Shown piece by piece: positions 1 to 8,304 of a stretch of DNA of 59,272 nucleotides. This DNA comes from Caballeronia sp. SEWSISQ10-4 2. GTDB taxonomy: Bacteria; Pseudomonadota; Gammaproteobacteria; Burkholderiales; Burkholderiaceae. The translations under genes were made by a program, and so were the position numbers. Under the pieces are notes generated by a model. The model made no database searches and was not told the DNA's origin. It saw only the letters and a program-made list of their open reading frames with translations. Position 1 is the first letter of the stretch. Each line of letters starts with the position of its first letter. Location: assembly GCF_030464885.1 (NCBI RefSeq), contig NZ_JALPRJ010000052.1:1-59272 (forward strand), in the 5' to 3' direction.

Positions 1-55
1 CGCCGTTGGACAAAGAAATGACGTGCCGCCACGCACAGTGGCTAATAGTGATAAA
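1..55. repeat. Dispersed intergenic repeat, copy 1 (cut by window edge)
   Basis: Bases 11-55 match bases 17104-17148 at 43 of 45 positions, differing only by two C/T changes. The first copy is cut by the window edge, so its full length is unknown. Weak similarity continues for a few tens of bases downstream in both copies. Both copies lie outside any convincing gene. I infer a dispersed intergenic repeat family of this genome. An open frame crosses it, but its composition and its overlap with the repeat argue against a protein. Confidence 0.75.
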
Positions 56-159
56 GAGAACAGCTAAGACCGACCGGCCATGGGCGCAGAAAGCAGCAAC
101 CCTGCATAAACCCAAACCCACAGCCACAAACCCGACCACCAAAAAGCCGCCCCGTTCGG

Positions 160-897
160 CTAAAACGGCAAAAACGACAATAACGGCGCCAGCAAAACCA
201 TCACCACACCCGCGATCATCATCGTCAGGCTGGCGACCACGCCCTCCTCACTGCCGAGTTCGCGCGCTTTCGCCGTGCCCACGCCATGTGCCGCCGCGCC
301 AAAAAGCGCACCGCGCGCCAGTCGCGAACGCAATGGCACGAGCGCCAGCACAATTTCACCGAACAACATGCCGACCACGCCGGTCGCAATCACAAACAAG
401 GCTGTCAGATCCTTCGGCGCGTGGAGTCTGTCGGAGACGGCGAGCGCAAATGGCGTGGATACCGAGCGCGTAGCCAGGCTGCGCTGCAATTCCGGCGATA
501 AATGCAGCAGTTTTGCGAGTGCCAACGAGCCGCCGACCGCGACCAGAATCCCAACCGTCACGCCCACCGATAACGACAGCCAATGCTTCTTCAGCAGATG
601 CCGATATTCGAAGATAGGTACGGCAAACGCGACCGTGGCCGGGCCGAGTAGCCACATCAGCCAGCGGGTATCGGCGAAATCAACGGGGTACGGAATGCGC
701 GCGCCCAGGACGATGGCCACGAGCACAACCGGCACCGTGAGCAGCGGCGTGAGCCACGGCTGACGAAAGCGCGCATAGACGCGCTTCGACACGAAATACA
801 ACGCGACCGTCAGCACGAAGCAACCCGCCGCGATGAGACGCGCGGCGTCGTCGGCGAAAAGGGATTCGTAGAAGTGTGTCATCGCGTCCGGGTTCAC
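160..897 (-). CDS. lrgB: LrgB/CidB-family inner-membrane protein
   Basis: A 245-residue hydrophobic protein with about six to seven membrane segments and the LrgB-family pattern, including TRSVSTPFALAVSD in the middle and a glycine-rich AAHGVGTAKA stretch near residue 200. LrgB/CidB proteins act with LrgA/CidA holin-like partners in control of murein hydrolase export, cell lysis or small-metabolite transport; the exact role in Proteobacteria is unsettled. It lies 10 bases downstream of the lrgA-like gene and is surely co-transcribed with it. The start used is GTG at 897; an in-frame ATG at 882 is equally possible because neither has a clear Shine-Dalgarno sequence. Confidence 0.87.
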   Translation of the reverse strand: MNPDAMTHFYESLFADDAARLIAAGCFVLTVALYFVSKRVYARFRQPWLTPLLTVPVVLVAIVLGARIPYPVDFADTRWLMWLLGPATVAFAVPIFEYRHLLKKHWLSLSVGVTVGILVAVGGSLALAKLLHLSPELQRSLATRSVSTPFALAVSDRLHAPKDLTALFVIATGVVGMLFGEIVLALVPLRSRLARGALFGAAAHGVGTAKARELGSEEGVVASLTMMIAGVVMVLLAPLLSFLPF

Positions 898-907
898 AAA
901 GCAGTCA

Positions 908-1375
908 TCAAGCCCGTGCCGCGTGCCGTGCGCTCGTCACGCGACGCAGTTCCAACCGGCGCTCGAGCTTCGAAGCCTGTTCGACGGCGAATGCCACCGC
1001 CACCATCACCATCAACGTGCCAAACACTACAACCAGCGCCAGGCGCCAGCCATCTTCCCGAAACAAGCCGCCGTATTGAACCGCGGCGACTGCGGCCGGG
1101 ATGAAAAACAGCAGCATGTCGCCGAGCAGCCAGTCCGCGCCCGCCTTGACCCAGCGCGGCGCAATACCGCCGCAGAACAACAGCGCGAGCAGCACCAGCA
1201 AGCCGACAACGCCGCCCGGCACGGGCAAATGCAAAGTGCGCGCGGCGAAATCGGCAAGCAGCCAGATTCCGGCGAGACCCGCGCTCTGCATGGCGATGCG
1301 CGCAACCCGGCCAAACGTGGCGCGGGAACCGGCGAACAAGGTGGATAGAGGTAAAACGGCGGCGAGAATGATCAT
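908..1375 (-). CDS. lrgA: LrgA/CidA-family holin-like membrane protein
   Basis: A 155-residue protein with four hydrophobic segments in its first 120 residues and the family core FAARTLHLPVPGGVVGLLVL, followed by a basic C-terminal tail. LrgA/CidA proteins are small holin-like membrane proteins that work with LrgB/CidB. The ATG at 1375 is preceded by an AAAGGT ribosome site. It is the first gene of a two-gene operon with lrgB and is divergent from a LysR regulator, the usual arrangement for CidR-type control. Confidence 0.87.
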   Translation of the reverse strand: MIILAAVLPLSTLFAGSRATFGRVARIAMQSAGLAGIWLLADFAARTLHLPVPGGVVGLLVLLALLFCGGIAPRWVKAGADWLLGDMLLFFIPAAVAAVQYGGLFREDGWRLALVVVFGTLMVMVAVAFAVEQASKLERRLELRRVTSARHAARA

Positions 1376-1409
1376 GGCGGACCTTTCTGCAGACTTATAA
1401 GGGTTAACG

Positions 1410-1482
1410 TGTACTTGAATATAGCGTGCACCGCAACATAAAAAAAATGACTTAAACTTATCAAGTACATTCCAATTTGGAA
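1410..1482. promoter_or_regulatory. Divergent lrgA / lysR control region with paired inverted sites
   Basis: The 121-base gap between the two divergent genes is AT-rich. TGTACTTGA (1410-1418) and TCAAGTACA (1461-1469) are perfect inverted copies about 51 bases centre to centre, close to five helical turns. The second is followed at once by a palindrome, TTCCAATTTGGAA (1470-1482). LysR-type regulators commonly bind two spaced sites in such gaps, so these are likely operators for the adjacent regulator. No binding data support this here. Confidence 0.55.
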
Positions 1483-1496
1483 TTCAGGGGGTATGT

Positions 1497-2450
1497 ATGG
1501 AATTGCGATCGCTGCGGTATTTCGTCGAGGTCGTGAAGCAAAAAAGCTTCACTGCGGCGGCAGAAAAAATGTTCGTCACGCAGCCGACCATCAGCAAGAT
1601 GGTGAAGTCGCTCGAAGACGAAATCGGTTCGCCGCTGCTGCTGCGCGAAAGCCGCCAGATGGTGCTCACCGACGCCGGCCAGATCGTCTATCAGCGCGGA
1701 CTGGAAGTGCTCGCGGCGCACGCGCAGCTCGAAGCCGAACTCAACGATCTCGGCAAACTCGGGCGCGGCACGCTGACTATCGGCATTCCTCCGATGGGCG
1801 GAACACTGTTCACGCCAGCCATCGCCGCGTTCAAGAAACACTATCCGAAGGTGGAGTTGAAGCTGTTCGAGCGCGGCTCGAAGGCGATCGAGGCGGCGTT
1901 GATAGACGGTGAACTGGAACTTGGCGGCGTGCTACAGCCCGTCGATCTCGCCACGTTCGACGTTTTGCCGGTCAGCCGTCAGTTGCTCTGGCTCGTCGCG
2001 CCAAAAGGCTCGCGATGGGATGCCTCGGTGGACGTGCCGCTCGCCGATCTCGCGCAAGAACCGTTCGTTTTCTACGGCGAAAGTCTGGCGTTATCGGATC
2101 TCGTGCTCAACGCTTGCCGCGAGGCGGGATTCACGCCGACTATCGTGGGGCGCAGCGGGCACTGGGATTTCATGGCGGCGCTGGTGCAGGCGGGTGTCGG
2201 CATTGCATTGCTGCCCGCGCCGTATTGCCGGCGACTCGATATCAGCGCGTTCACCTGCCGGCCGGTGGTCGCGCCGGAAATCCATTGGGATATGGCCGTG
2301 GGCTGGCGGCGTAACGGCTATTTGTCGAACGCGGCGCGCGCCTGGCTCGAGGTCGTGCGGCAAACACTACCGGCCAATCTCGGCGATGACTTCCTGCAAG
2401 GACCGGCGGAACGGTTTCCGGCACGCGTGCGCAACGCCGCGCCGCGGTAA
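1497..2450 (+). CDS. LysR-family transcriptional regulator (CidR-like)
   Basis: A 317-residue LysR-type regulator. Residues 1-60 form the winged helix-turn-helix (start MELRSLRYFVEVVKQKSFTA, then the recognition region QPTISKMVKSLEDEIG). Residues from about 90 onward form the periplasmic-binding-like effector domain. A strong GGGGG ribosome site precedes the ATG. Its divergent position beside lrgAB suggests a CidR-type activator, which in other bacteria responds to acetate or overflow metabolites. The effector here is not known. A strong terminator follows. Confidence 0.88.
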   Translation: MELRSLRYFVEVVKQKSFTAAAEKMFVTQPTISKMVKSLEDEIGSPLLLRESRQMVLTDAGQIVYQRGLEVLAAHAQLEAELNDLGKLGRGTLTIGIPPMGGTLFTPAIAAFKKHYPKVELKLFERGSKAIEAALIDGELELGGVLQPVDLATFDVLPVSRQLLWLVAPKGSRWDASVDVPLADLAQEPFVFYGESLALSDLVLNACREAGFTPTIVGRSGHWDFMAALVQAGVGIALLPAPYCRRLDISAFTCRPVVAPEIHWDMAVGWRRNGYLSNAARAWLEVVRQTLPANLGDDFLQGPAERFPARVRNAAPR

Positions 2451-2492
2451 AGGGCACGCAAAGGGCTCGCAAACGGCCCGGCTACGCACGGG

Positions 2493-2530
2493 AAAACACC
2501 CCGTCCCGCTTGCGCGGGACGGGGTGTTTT
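2493..2530. terminator. Bidirectional Rho-independent terminator
   Basis: A perfect 17-base stem with a 4-base loop. The arms are A-rich on the left and T-rich on the right, so the hairpin ends in a T run on either strand. It lies between the convergent lysR (ends 2450) and ompA-like (ends 2576) genes and probably serves both. Confidence 0.92.
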
Positions 2531-2575
2531 GTATTGCCACGTCAGTACCGGATCTCAACGCCTCCGGTCACACAA

Positions 2576-4216
2576 TCACTCCTGCACAGCGAAGTCGATC
2601 CGGCGGTTCGCGAAACGTCCGCTGGCCGTTGCGTTGTCCGCGACCGGGTGGGCATCGCCGAAACCTTGCACCGTCAGCGAGTCAGCAGAGACGCCATGCT
2701 TCACGAGGAACGCGCGCACTGCTTCCGCCCGCTTCTTCGACAACGCCAGATTTGTGCTCGCCGGGCCGACATTGTCCGAATAACCGCCCACGTTCAGTTT
2801 CACGGTCTTGCTCTTCGTCTCGCACGCCTTCAGCACTTCTGCCGATTTGGCCTGCGCCAGTTGTGCGTCTTGCGGCGGCACATCGGAACCGGTGCGAAAG
2901 TTGATCACTTGCAGGTTCAACACTTTGGCGACATCGGCGGCAGAGCAATCGTCGCTCAACGACGAGAGCGCGCTCATGAACGATTCCTTCGCGGTTTCGA
3001 CCGCTTGCTTGACGTCGAAGGTGCCGATGGCAAAGCCCGCGCCGAACAACGTCTTCAGCTTGTCCATCCAGCCGTTGCGTGCATCGGCTGCCGACCCGCT
3101 CAACTCGATCTTCTCGCCCGACAACCTGGCTTCCGCGCCCGGCAATTGCATCAGCGGCAACAGCCCGTCGAGCTTGTCGAGCCAGCTAGCCTGCTTGGTG
3201 TCCGGGTCCACGGCAATGGCTGCGTTCAGATGGTCCGCACCGAATTTCGCCGTCGGTGCGGCGAGCAGCTTGGCCTTCTCTTCTTCGCTGCCGACCGTTG
3301 CGTGAATGGTCGGTGCGTCGAGCTTGTCGACGGTGAACGTCAGCAGCGCGTCCTTCGTGGGTGCCGGTGCGGCAGCGGGTGGCGGAGCCGGTTCGGCGGC
3401 AGCCACCGGTGTGGACGAAACCACCGGAGCCGCAGCGGGTGCGGTTGCAAGCGGTTGCTGGTTGACGCGGCTACGGCCGAACAACAGCGCGAGCAATGCG
3501 ATCGCGACAGCCACAGCCAGCCACCACCATTTCTTCGACCTTGCCTTCTCTTCCACCACGATCCGGTCGAGCGATGCATTCACGGCCGGCGATGTGCCGA
3601 CGACCGTCGACGGATGGCCGAGATGCGACGACACCGCTTTCATCTGCGCCCCAACGCCGGACAGGAAACTGCCCGCGCCACCCAGACCCAGCGCGCCGGC
3701 GATATCTTCCGTCATGCTGGCTTTCACCATCGGCAACTGATGGCCGAGCAGCGTAGGCAACTGGCCGACAGCACCGTCGACCTTCGTGAAGTAATGCTTG
3801 AGCACGCCGAACAGCGTGGTCATGACAATGCCGCTGAGTGCGTGCGTGGCGCCAACCGATACGCCCGTTTTCGTGGCCACGGCGTTGCTCAGCGCGTTGA
3901 CGCGTTCTTCCGACGACACGCCGCTGAAAAGCCGCGTGCCCGATGCGAGCAGCAACTGCAGGCCATCGCCGTGGACGAGTTGCGGCAGCATATCGACGAT
4001 ATTCGCATTCGAATCCTGCGACAGGATCGACGCGAACAAGCTGCGCGCGCCTTCGGGCGATGCAGCCTTGTTCATCAGCGATCCGACCAGTGCCGGCGCG
4101 ATCATGCCGACCACGCGTTTCGCCGCTTCGGGGGCGACACCCAGTTTTGTAGCGAGTTGTTGCAACACGCTTTCGGTCAAAGCGCCCTGTACTAGCTGAA
4201 TGACCTTAATGCTCAT
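2576..4216 (-). CDS. DUF937-OmpA fusion protein, membrane anchored
   Basis: A 546-residue three-part protein. Residues 1 to about 150 match the DUF937 (YidB-like) alpha-helical family. A single membrane segment sits near 225-245 (WWWLAVAVAIALLALLF), followed by an Ala/Pro-rich linker, then a BON-like alpha/beta region. The C-terminal 110 residues are an OmpA/MotB peptidoglycan-binding domain (GGYSDNVG, then NLALSKKRAEAV and NRRIDFAV). The topology implies DUF937 in the cytoplasm and OmpA in the periplasm holding the peptidoglycan. Such proteins are annotated only as OmpA-family; function is unknown. The ATG at 4216 opens the long DUF937 homology. Confidence 0.85.
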   Translation of the reverse strand: MSIKVIQLVQGALTESVLQQLATKLGVAPEAAKRVVGMIAPALVGSLMNKAASPEGARSLFASILSQDSNANIVDMLPQLVHGDGLQLLLASGTRLFSGVSSEERVNALSNAVATKTGVSVGATHALSGIVMTTLFGVLKHYFTKVDGAVGQLPTLLGHQLPMVKASMTEDIAGALGLGGAGSFLSGVGAQMKAVSSHLGHPSTVVGTSPAVNASLDRIVVEEKARSKKWWWLAVAVAIALLALLFGRSRVNQQPLATAPAAAPVVSSTPVAAAEPAPPPAAAPAPTKDALLTFTVDKLDAPTIHATVGSEEEKAKLLAAPTAKFGADHLNAAIAVDPDTKQASWLDKLDGLLPLMQLPGAEARLSGEKIELSGSAADARNGWMDKLKTLFGAGFAIGTFDVKQAVETAKESFMSALSSLSDDCSAADVAKVLNLQVINFRTGSDVPPQDAQLAQAKSAEVLKACETKSKTVKLNVGGYSDNVGPASTNLALSKKRAEAVRAFLVKHGVSADSLTVQGFGDAHPVADNATASGRFANRRIDFAVQE

Positions 4217-4331
4217 TTGAATTGCCTTTTCCTTACTTGCGTGATTGCACCTGCGGCCCCAATTGGGCGGCGCTGAGTATAGGTTCGGTATCGAGTAAAT
4301 AAGGAGTTCCGACTAAAAATCGGAAATACCT

Positions 4332-4369
4332 CAAGACAGAAGATTTGAGACGATTCTCAAGATGTCTTG
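4332..4369. promoter_or_regulatory. Nested dyad in divergent promoter region
   Basis: Two concentric inverted repeats share one centre: outer CAAGACA (4332-4338) with TGTCTTG (4363-4369), and inner TTGAGA-CGAT-TCTCAA (4345-4360). They lie in the 239-base gap between the divergent OmpA-like and acyl-CoA dehydrogenase genes. A second small hairpin, CCGA-N7-TCGG, lies near 4308. No T run follows, so an operator is likelier than a terminator. Confidence 0.5.
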
Positions 4370-4455
4370 TTTGGTTTGCGAAAGGGATAGCGGGAAGCCC
4401 TCTTTGCGAATATCACCGCACCGGAGCAAACTAAAACCTCAGACGGAGGCAAGCG

Positions 4456-6147
4456 ATGAATTCACCCACCTACGGCCAGACGCACGAAGTCACCAACCAG
4501 ACGCCGCCACTCGAACGTTACAACGCGCTCACGACTGACCCTGCGCTCGTCGGCGCCATTCAGCGCGAAGGCGCCGCCTGGCATCTCGACGCGCTCACCC
4601 GCGACGGTCTCGCTCTCACGCATCCCGACGTACTCGCGCTCGCCGACCTCGCCAACCGGCATGCACCCGAGCACCATCCGTTCAACGCGCGCGGCGAACG
4701 CATCGATGCAATCGAATTCCATCCCGCCTGGCATACGCTGCTTTCAATGTTGCGCGAACAGGGCCTGCACTCGCTGCCGTTCGAATCCGCCATGCCGAAG
4801 CCCGGCGCGATGGCCGCGCGCGCCGCCGGATATTTCCTCCACGCGCAACTGGAAAGCGGCTCGCTGTGCCCGCTGACAATGACGTTCGCGAGCATTCCCG
4901 TGCTGCAGCAAGAGCCCGCGTTGTACGCCAGCCTGCAGGCGCAATTGCTTTCGCGGCAACATGATCCACGCGATATCCCGCTCGGCGCCGGCAAACAATC
5001 GATGATGATCGGCATGGGCATGACCGAAAAACAAGGCGGCTCGGACGTGCGCAGCAATCGGACTCGAGCAATCGCGACAGGCGGCGGCGGACGAGGCGGC
5101 GAATATCGGCTGATCGGCCATAAGTGGTTCTTTTCCGCGCCGCAGTGCGATGCTCATCTCGTATTGGCGCGTACCGGTGAAAGCCTTCAGGAAAGCGGCC
5201 CGATTTCCTGCTTCTATGTCCCGCGTTTCGCGCCGGATGGATCGAAAAACGCCGTGCAGGTCCAGCAGCTCAAGGACAAGCTCGGCAACCGCTCGAACGT
5301 AAGCAGCGAAGTCGAATTCCTCGACGCTTACGGCGTGATGATCGGCGACGAAGGGCGCGGCGTACCTACGATCATCGAAATGGCAAACTTCACGCGCCTC
5401 GATTGCGTGATCGGCAGCGCCGCGTTGATGCGCGCCGCGCTGATCCAGGCCCTTCATCACGCGCGGCACAGGCGGGTCTTCGGCGCGAAACTCATCGACC
5501 AGCCGCTGATGCGCAACGTCCTCGCCGACCTCGCGCTGGAATCCGAAGCGGCAACGGTGCTGTTCATGCGGCTCGCCGGCGCGTTCGAGCATTCGGAGCG
5601 GCCGGAAGAGCGCGCGTGGCGTCGCATCGTGACCCCGGCGGCGAAGTTTTGGGTCTGCAAACGCGCGCTCGAATTCACCGGTGAGGCGATGGAAGTCTGG
5701 GGCGGCAACGGCTATGTCGAAACAGGTCCGATGGCGCGGTTTTATCGCGAGGCACCGGTGAATTCGATCTGGGAGGGATCGGGGAATGTGATGTGCCTCG
5801 ACGTGCTGCGGGCGTTCGAACGCGAGCCCGATGCAGCCCGCGCGCTGTTCGATTCATGGCAGTCGGTGGCGAGTGAACATCGCGTGCTCGGCAATGCATT
5901 GAAAACGCTGCTCGCCATGCTGCGCGGCGATCCAGCCACACGCGAGACATCGGCGCGGGGGATTGCGCAGCAACTGGTGCTGACGGCGCAAGGGGTTCTG
6001 CTCGCGCAGCACGCGCCGGCGGACGTGGCGGCGGCGTTTATCGAAACCCGTCTCGGCGATGCCAGCGGTTCGGCTAATCGCGTGTACGGAACGCTACCTG
6101 CAACGCTCGACTTCAGCGCGGTTATCGAGCGCGCGTTTGCGGGATAG
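4456..6147 (+). CDS. AidB-like acyl-CoA dehydrogenase family flavoprotein
   Basis: A 563-residue acyl-CoA dehydrogenase of the long AidB type. It carries GMGMTEKQGGSDVR (flavin/substrate loop), the HKWFFSAPQCDA beta-domain region and the C-terminal NSIWEGSGNVMCLDVLRA, which contains the glutamate at the family's catalytic position. E. coli AidB is an FAD protein of the alkylation response that binds DNA weakly and has weak isovaleryl-CoA dehydrogenase activity; whether this one is stress-linked or metabolic cannot be told. A GGAGG ribosome site precedes the ATG. The gene stands alone. Confidence 0.85.
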   Translation: MNSPTYGQTHEVTNQTPPLERYNALTTDPALVGAIQREGAAWHLDALTRDGLALTHPDVLALADLANRHAPEHHPFNARGERIDAIEFHPAWHTLLSMLREQGLHSLPFESAMPKPGAMAARAAGYFLHAQLESGSLCPLTMTFASIPVLQQEPALYASLQAQLLSRQHDPRDIPLGAGKQSMMIGMGMTEKQGGSDVRSNRTRAIATGGGGRGGEYRLIGHKWFFSAPQCDAHLVLARTGESLQESGPISCFYVPRFAPDGSKNAVQVQQLKDKLGNRSNVSSEVEFLDAYGVMIGDEGRGVPTIIEMANFTRLDCVIGSAALMRAALIQALHHARHRRVFGAKLIDQPLMRNVLADLALESEAATVLFMRLAGAFEHSERPEERAWRRIVTPAAKFWVCKRALEFTGEAMEVWGGNGYVETGPMARFYREAPVNSIWEGSGNVMCLDVLRAFEREPDAARALFDSWQSVASEHRVLGNALKTLLAMLRGDPATRETSARGIAQQLVLTAQGVLLAQHAPADVAAAFIETRLGDASGSANRVYGTLPATLDFSAVIERAFAG

Positions 6148-6180
6148 CCAGGATGGCGAAGTAATTCAACTCTAGATGAA

Positions 6181-6522
6181 TCAAGCGGTGCGGCCACGCC
6201 CCTTGCGGACCGGAATGGTGGGGTCCACTTCGGGCGGTGGCCCTTCCTCCACTCCATTCTCCAGCCGATACAACCACGCGAGCAATTCCGCCACCGCCTG
6301 ATAAAGCGCGGGCGGAATGCGCGAGTCCAGGTCGACCTGCATCAGCAGCGACACCATCTCCGGGGATTCATGCACGTACAGGCCTGCATCTTTTGCGCGC
6401 TGCACGATCATTTCCGCGACGAGCCCGTAGCCCTTCGCGACCACGCGCGGCGCGGCGTCGCCATTGTGCGTGTCATAAGTGAGCGCGGTGGCCTGCTTGC
6501 GCGAATCTCTGCGCGAGCTCAC
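6181..6522 (-). CDS. flhX: FlhX: stand-alone FlhB C-terminal (export switch) domain
   Basis: A 113-residue protein equivalent to the cytoplasmic tail of FlhB. Its stretch from about residue 22, APRVVAKGYGLVAEMIVQRA, aligns with APKVVAKGVNLVATRIREL of FlhB in this window (38515-39735). The membrane domain and the NPTH autocleavage motif are both absent, so it resembles FlhB after self-cleavage. It starts at GTG 6522, overlapping the stop of the fliK-like gene by four bases (GTGA), so the pair is translationally coupled. FlhX-type proteins can partly replace the FlhB tail in export-specificity switching elsewhere; a role here is inferred. Confidence 0.8.
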   Translation of the reverse strand: MSSRRDSRKQATALTYDTHNGDAAPRVVAKGYGLVAEMIVQRAKDAGLYVHESPEMVSLLMQVDLDSRIPPALYQAVAELLAWLYRLENGVEEGPPPEVDPTIPVRKGRGRTA

Positions 6523-7868
6523 GTGCTGCTCCGGCCTGGCGGTGTCGATGTTGATGCCGGTAAACCCGCCGCGCTGGCAACGTCGGTGAAATGAGGGAGC
6601 GCCGGACCAGCCGCCGATTCCGCCAGCGAGTCCCGCGCGCGCACCGTCAGCCCGGCAAGCTGCAGTCCCGCTGCATCGATTTGCTGCCGGAAATGGTCAC
6701 CATCGGCGGCGAGACGGGCCGCGCCACCCTCGCTCGCATTCATTCGCACCACCAACTGGTTGCCCGTGAGCACCAGATCGGCGTCCACATTGCCGAGCGT
6801 CGGCAACGTCAGCGTGACTCGCGTGTGCCACGCGCGATCCGCGTCGATCGCGCCGCCGTTCTGATCCTGATACGCATCGCGTTCCTGCGGCCCATGATTT
6901 TGCGGCTGGATTTGCCACTCGAACTTCGCGCCCGGCCACGCTTCGCCGGCCCAGCGAAACTGATCGGAGGCAAGCACGTCGAGCTGCTGGCGCACGAGTG
7001 GAATAGTCGATGGATGAATGCCGGAGGCAAGCGCCGCCTGCACGGCCGAATCCTGGACATGCGCGGCTGAAGACTGCGTACCCGTGCTTGCTCCCGAGGA
7101 CGCCGGCGCCGACGATGAAAACACGCTGGCCGGCATCTCACGCACCGACGCCGCCAGCGCTGCCGCTTGCTGCGGCGTCTGTGGCGTCGGCACGGGACGC
7201 GCGGAATTCATCGGATTGGGGTTATCGGCGGCGAACGTAGGCGGAAGCAGCGTTTCGTCGATCCAGACTTCGGCAGCCGCTGCGGCCGGCTGCGCGAAGG
7301 AGCCGGACGGTAATCCGCTGGCCGATCTGTCCGTCCGAGCCTGCGGCTCATTGCTCAGCGACGCGAGCGAACGTTGTCCGCCCAGCCACTGCGCGATATG
7401 GTTTTCGTAGAAAAGTCCGCTGTCCGCAACGGTCCTGGCCAGCATTCCTGCGAGAACCGTCGCCGGCAAGGGCGTTGCGGGCGGATTGACCGCGCCCGCG
7501 GCACTCGCCGAACTCGAGGAAAACAAGGATCCGGACAGGCTCTCGAACGCGCTGGCAGCCTGGACGATGCGTGGCGCAGTCGGCCACAACGGCATATTGC
7601 CGAGCAAGGCGGGCGTGGCGCTGCCGCCAAAACGCGAAATGGCGTCGAGCGTGCGTGCGATTTCGCTGAGCGCGGTCTGCGTCGACGGCCCCGGCGCGGC
7701 ATACGCGTTGATGGCGGATGCCGGCGCGGCGACGCGCGGGGTATCGACTGAAAGTTGCGATGTATTGGCTTGAGGAGCGGTCGAACTGGTCTGCGTATTG
7801 AGCGCGGACAGCAGCATGTCGGTGCGGCTGGCAAGCAGCGCAGCGATCGCGGAGTCCAGTCCAGGCAT
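6519..7868 (-). CDS. Second FliK-like hook-length control protein
   Basis: A 449-residue protein whose first 280 residues are low-complexity Ala/Ser/Pro-rich and whose last 150 contain a FliK C-terminal-like fold (TRVTLTLPTLGNVDADLVLT and a following helical region). FliK senses hook length and triggers the FlhB switch from hook to filament export. The main fliK lies at 15203-16810, so this is a paralog. It is directly followed by flhX, a FlhB-tail homolog, suggesting a matched FliK/FlhB-tail pair. A GAGGAA site precedes the ATG at 7868. Confidence 0.75.
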   Translation of the reverse strand: MPGLDSAIAALLASRTDMLLSALNTQTSSTAPQANTSQLSVDTPRVAAPASAINAYAAPGPSTQTALSEIARTLDAISRFGGSATPALLGNMPLWPTAPRIVQAASAFESLSGSLFSSSSASAAGAVNPPATPLPATVLAGMLARTVADSGLFYENHIAQWLGGQRSLASLSNEPQARTDRSASGLPSGSFAQPAAAAAEVWIDETLLPPTFAADNPNPMNSARPVPTPQTPQQAAALAASVREMPASVFSSSAPASSGASTGTQSSAAHVQDSAVQAALASGIHPSTIPLVRQQLDVLASDQFRWAGEAWPGAKFEWQIQPQNHGPQERDAYQDQNGGAIDADRAWHTRVTLTLPTLGNVDADLVLTGNQLVVRMNASEGGAARLAADGDHFRQQIDAAGLQLAGLTVRARDSLAESAAGPALPHFTDVASAAGLPASTSTPPGRSST

Positions 7869-7947
7869 GCCAGTTTCCTCGGGTCACCAGTCCAGCCGCA
7901 TTGGCCGGCCACTGGTCTTCAACGAGCCGCGAACGCGTAAAACGCGT

Positions 7948-8280
7948 CTAGCGCAGCCCGATCATCTTCTTCAAAACTCGCACGGGCCTGTTCACAGTGA
8001 ACAACGCAGCGGACAACCGCGCGAGGCTGGGGGCGGTGAGGTCGCGAATGGCGGCGTCATCGGCAAGAATCCGGCGCACCAGCTCAAGCTTGCGAGCCCG
8101 TGCGATGTCATCCAGTTCGGAACTGGGATCAGCCTCCCTCAGACCGTCGATCAAGTCGCGATAGGCGCTCTGCATCGTCTTCAGTTCACCCCATTCCCCG
8201 CTGCGCGCAGCGGCCAGCATGCATGCAGAAAGTGCGGCAATCGCTTCGTAATGAGCGAAATATTCTTGTGTGGTTTTCAT
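7948..8280 (-). CDS. fliT: FliT flagellar export chaperone
   Basis: A 110-residue helical protein fitting FliT in size, position directly after fliS, and N-terminal pattern (YFAHYEAIAALSACMLAAA). FliT binds the filament cap FliD and delivers it to the export machine, and in enterics also binds FlhDC. ATG at 8280 is preferred over TTG at 8289. The gene follows fliS by 24 bases. The sequence is divergent, so the name leans on context. fliD is not in the window. Confidence 0.78.
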   Translation of the reverse strand: MKTTQEYFAHYEAIAALSACMLAAARSGEWGELKTMQSAYRDLIDGLREADPSSELDDIARARKLELVRRILADDAAIRDLTAPSLARLSAALFTVNRPVRVLKKMIGLR

Positions 8281-8304
8281 TATGTGCAAGCATGTTTCGC
8301 GGCG

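Noticed and set aside
6..473. Open frame of 155 residues at the left edge
   Set aside because: It crosses the dispersed repeat and then the antisense of lrgB, with biased Arg/Pro/Ala composition.
2510..4195. 561-residue plus-strand frame
   Set aside because: Antisense shadow of the OmpA/DUF937 gene with Arg/His/Cys-rich composition.
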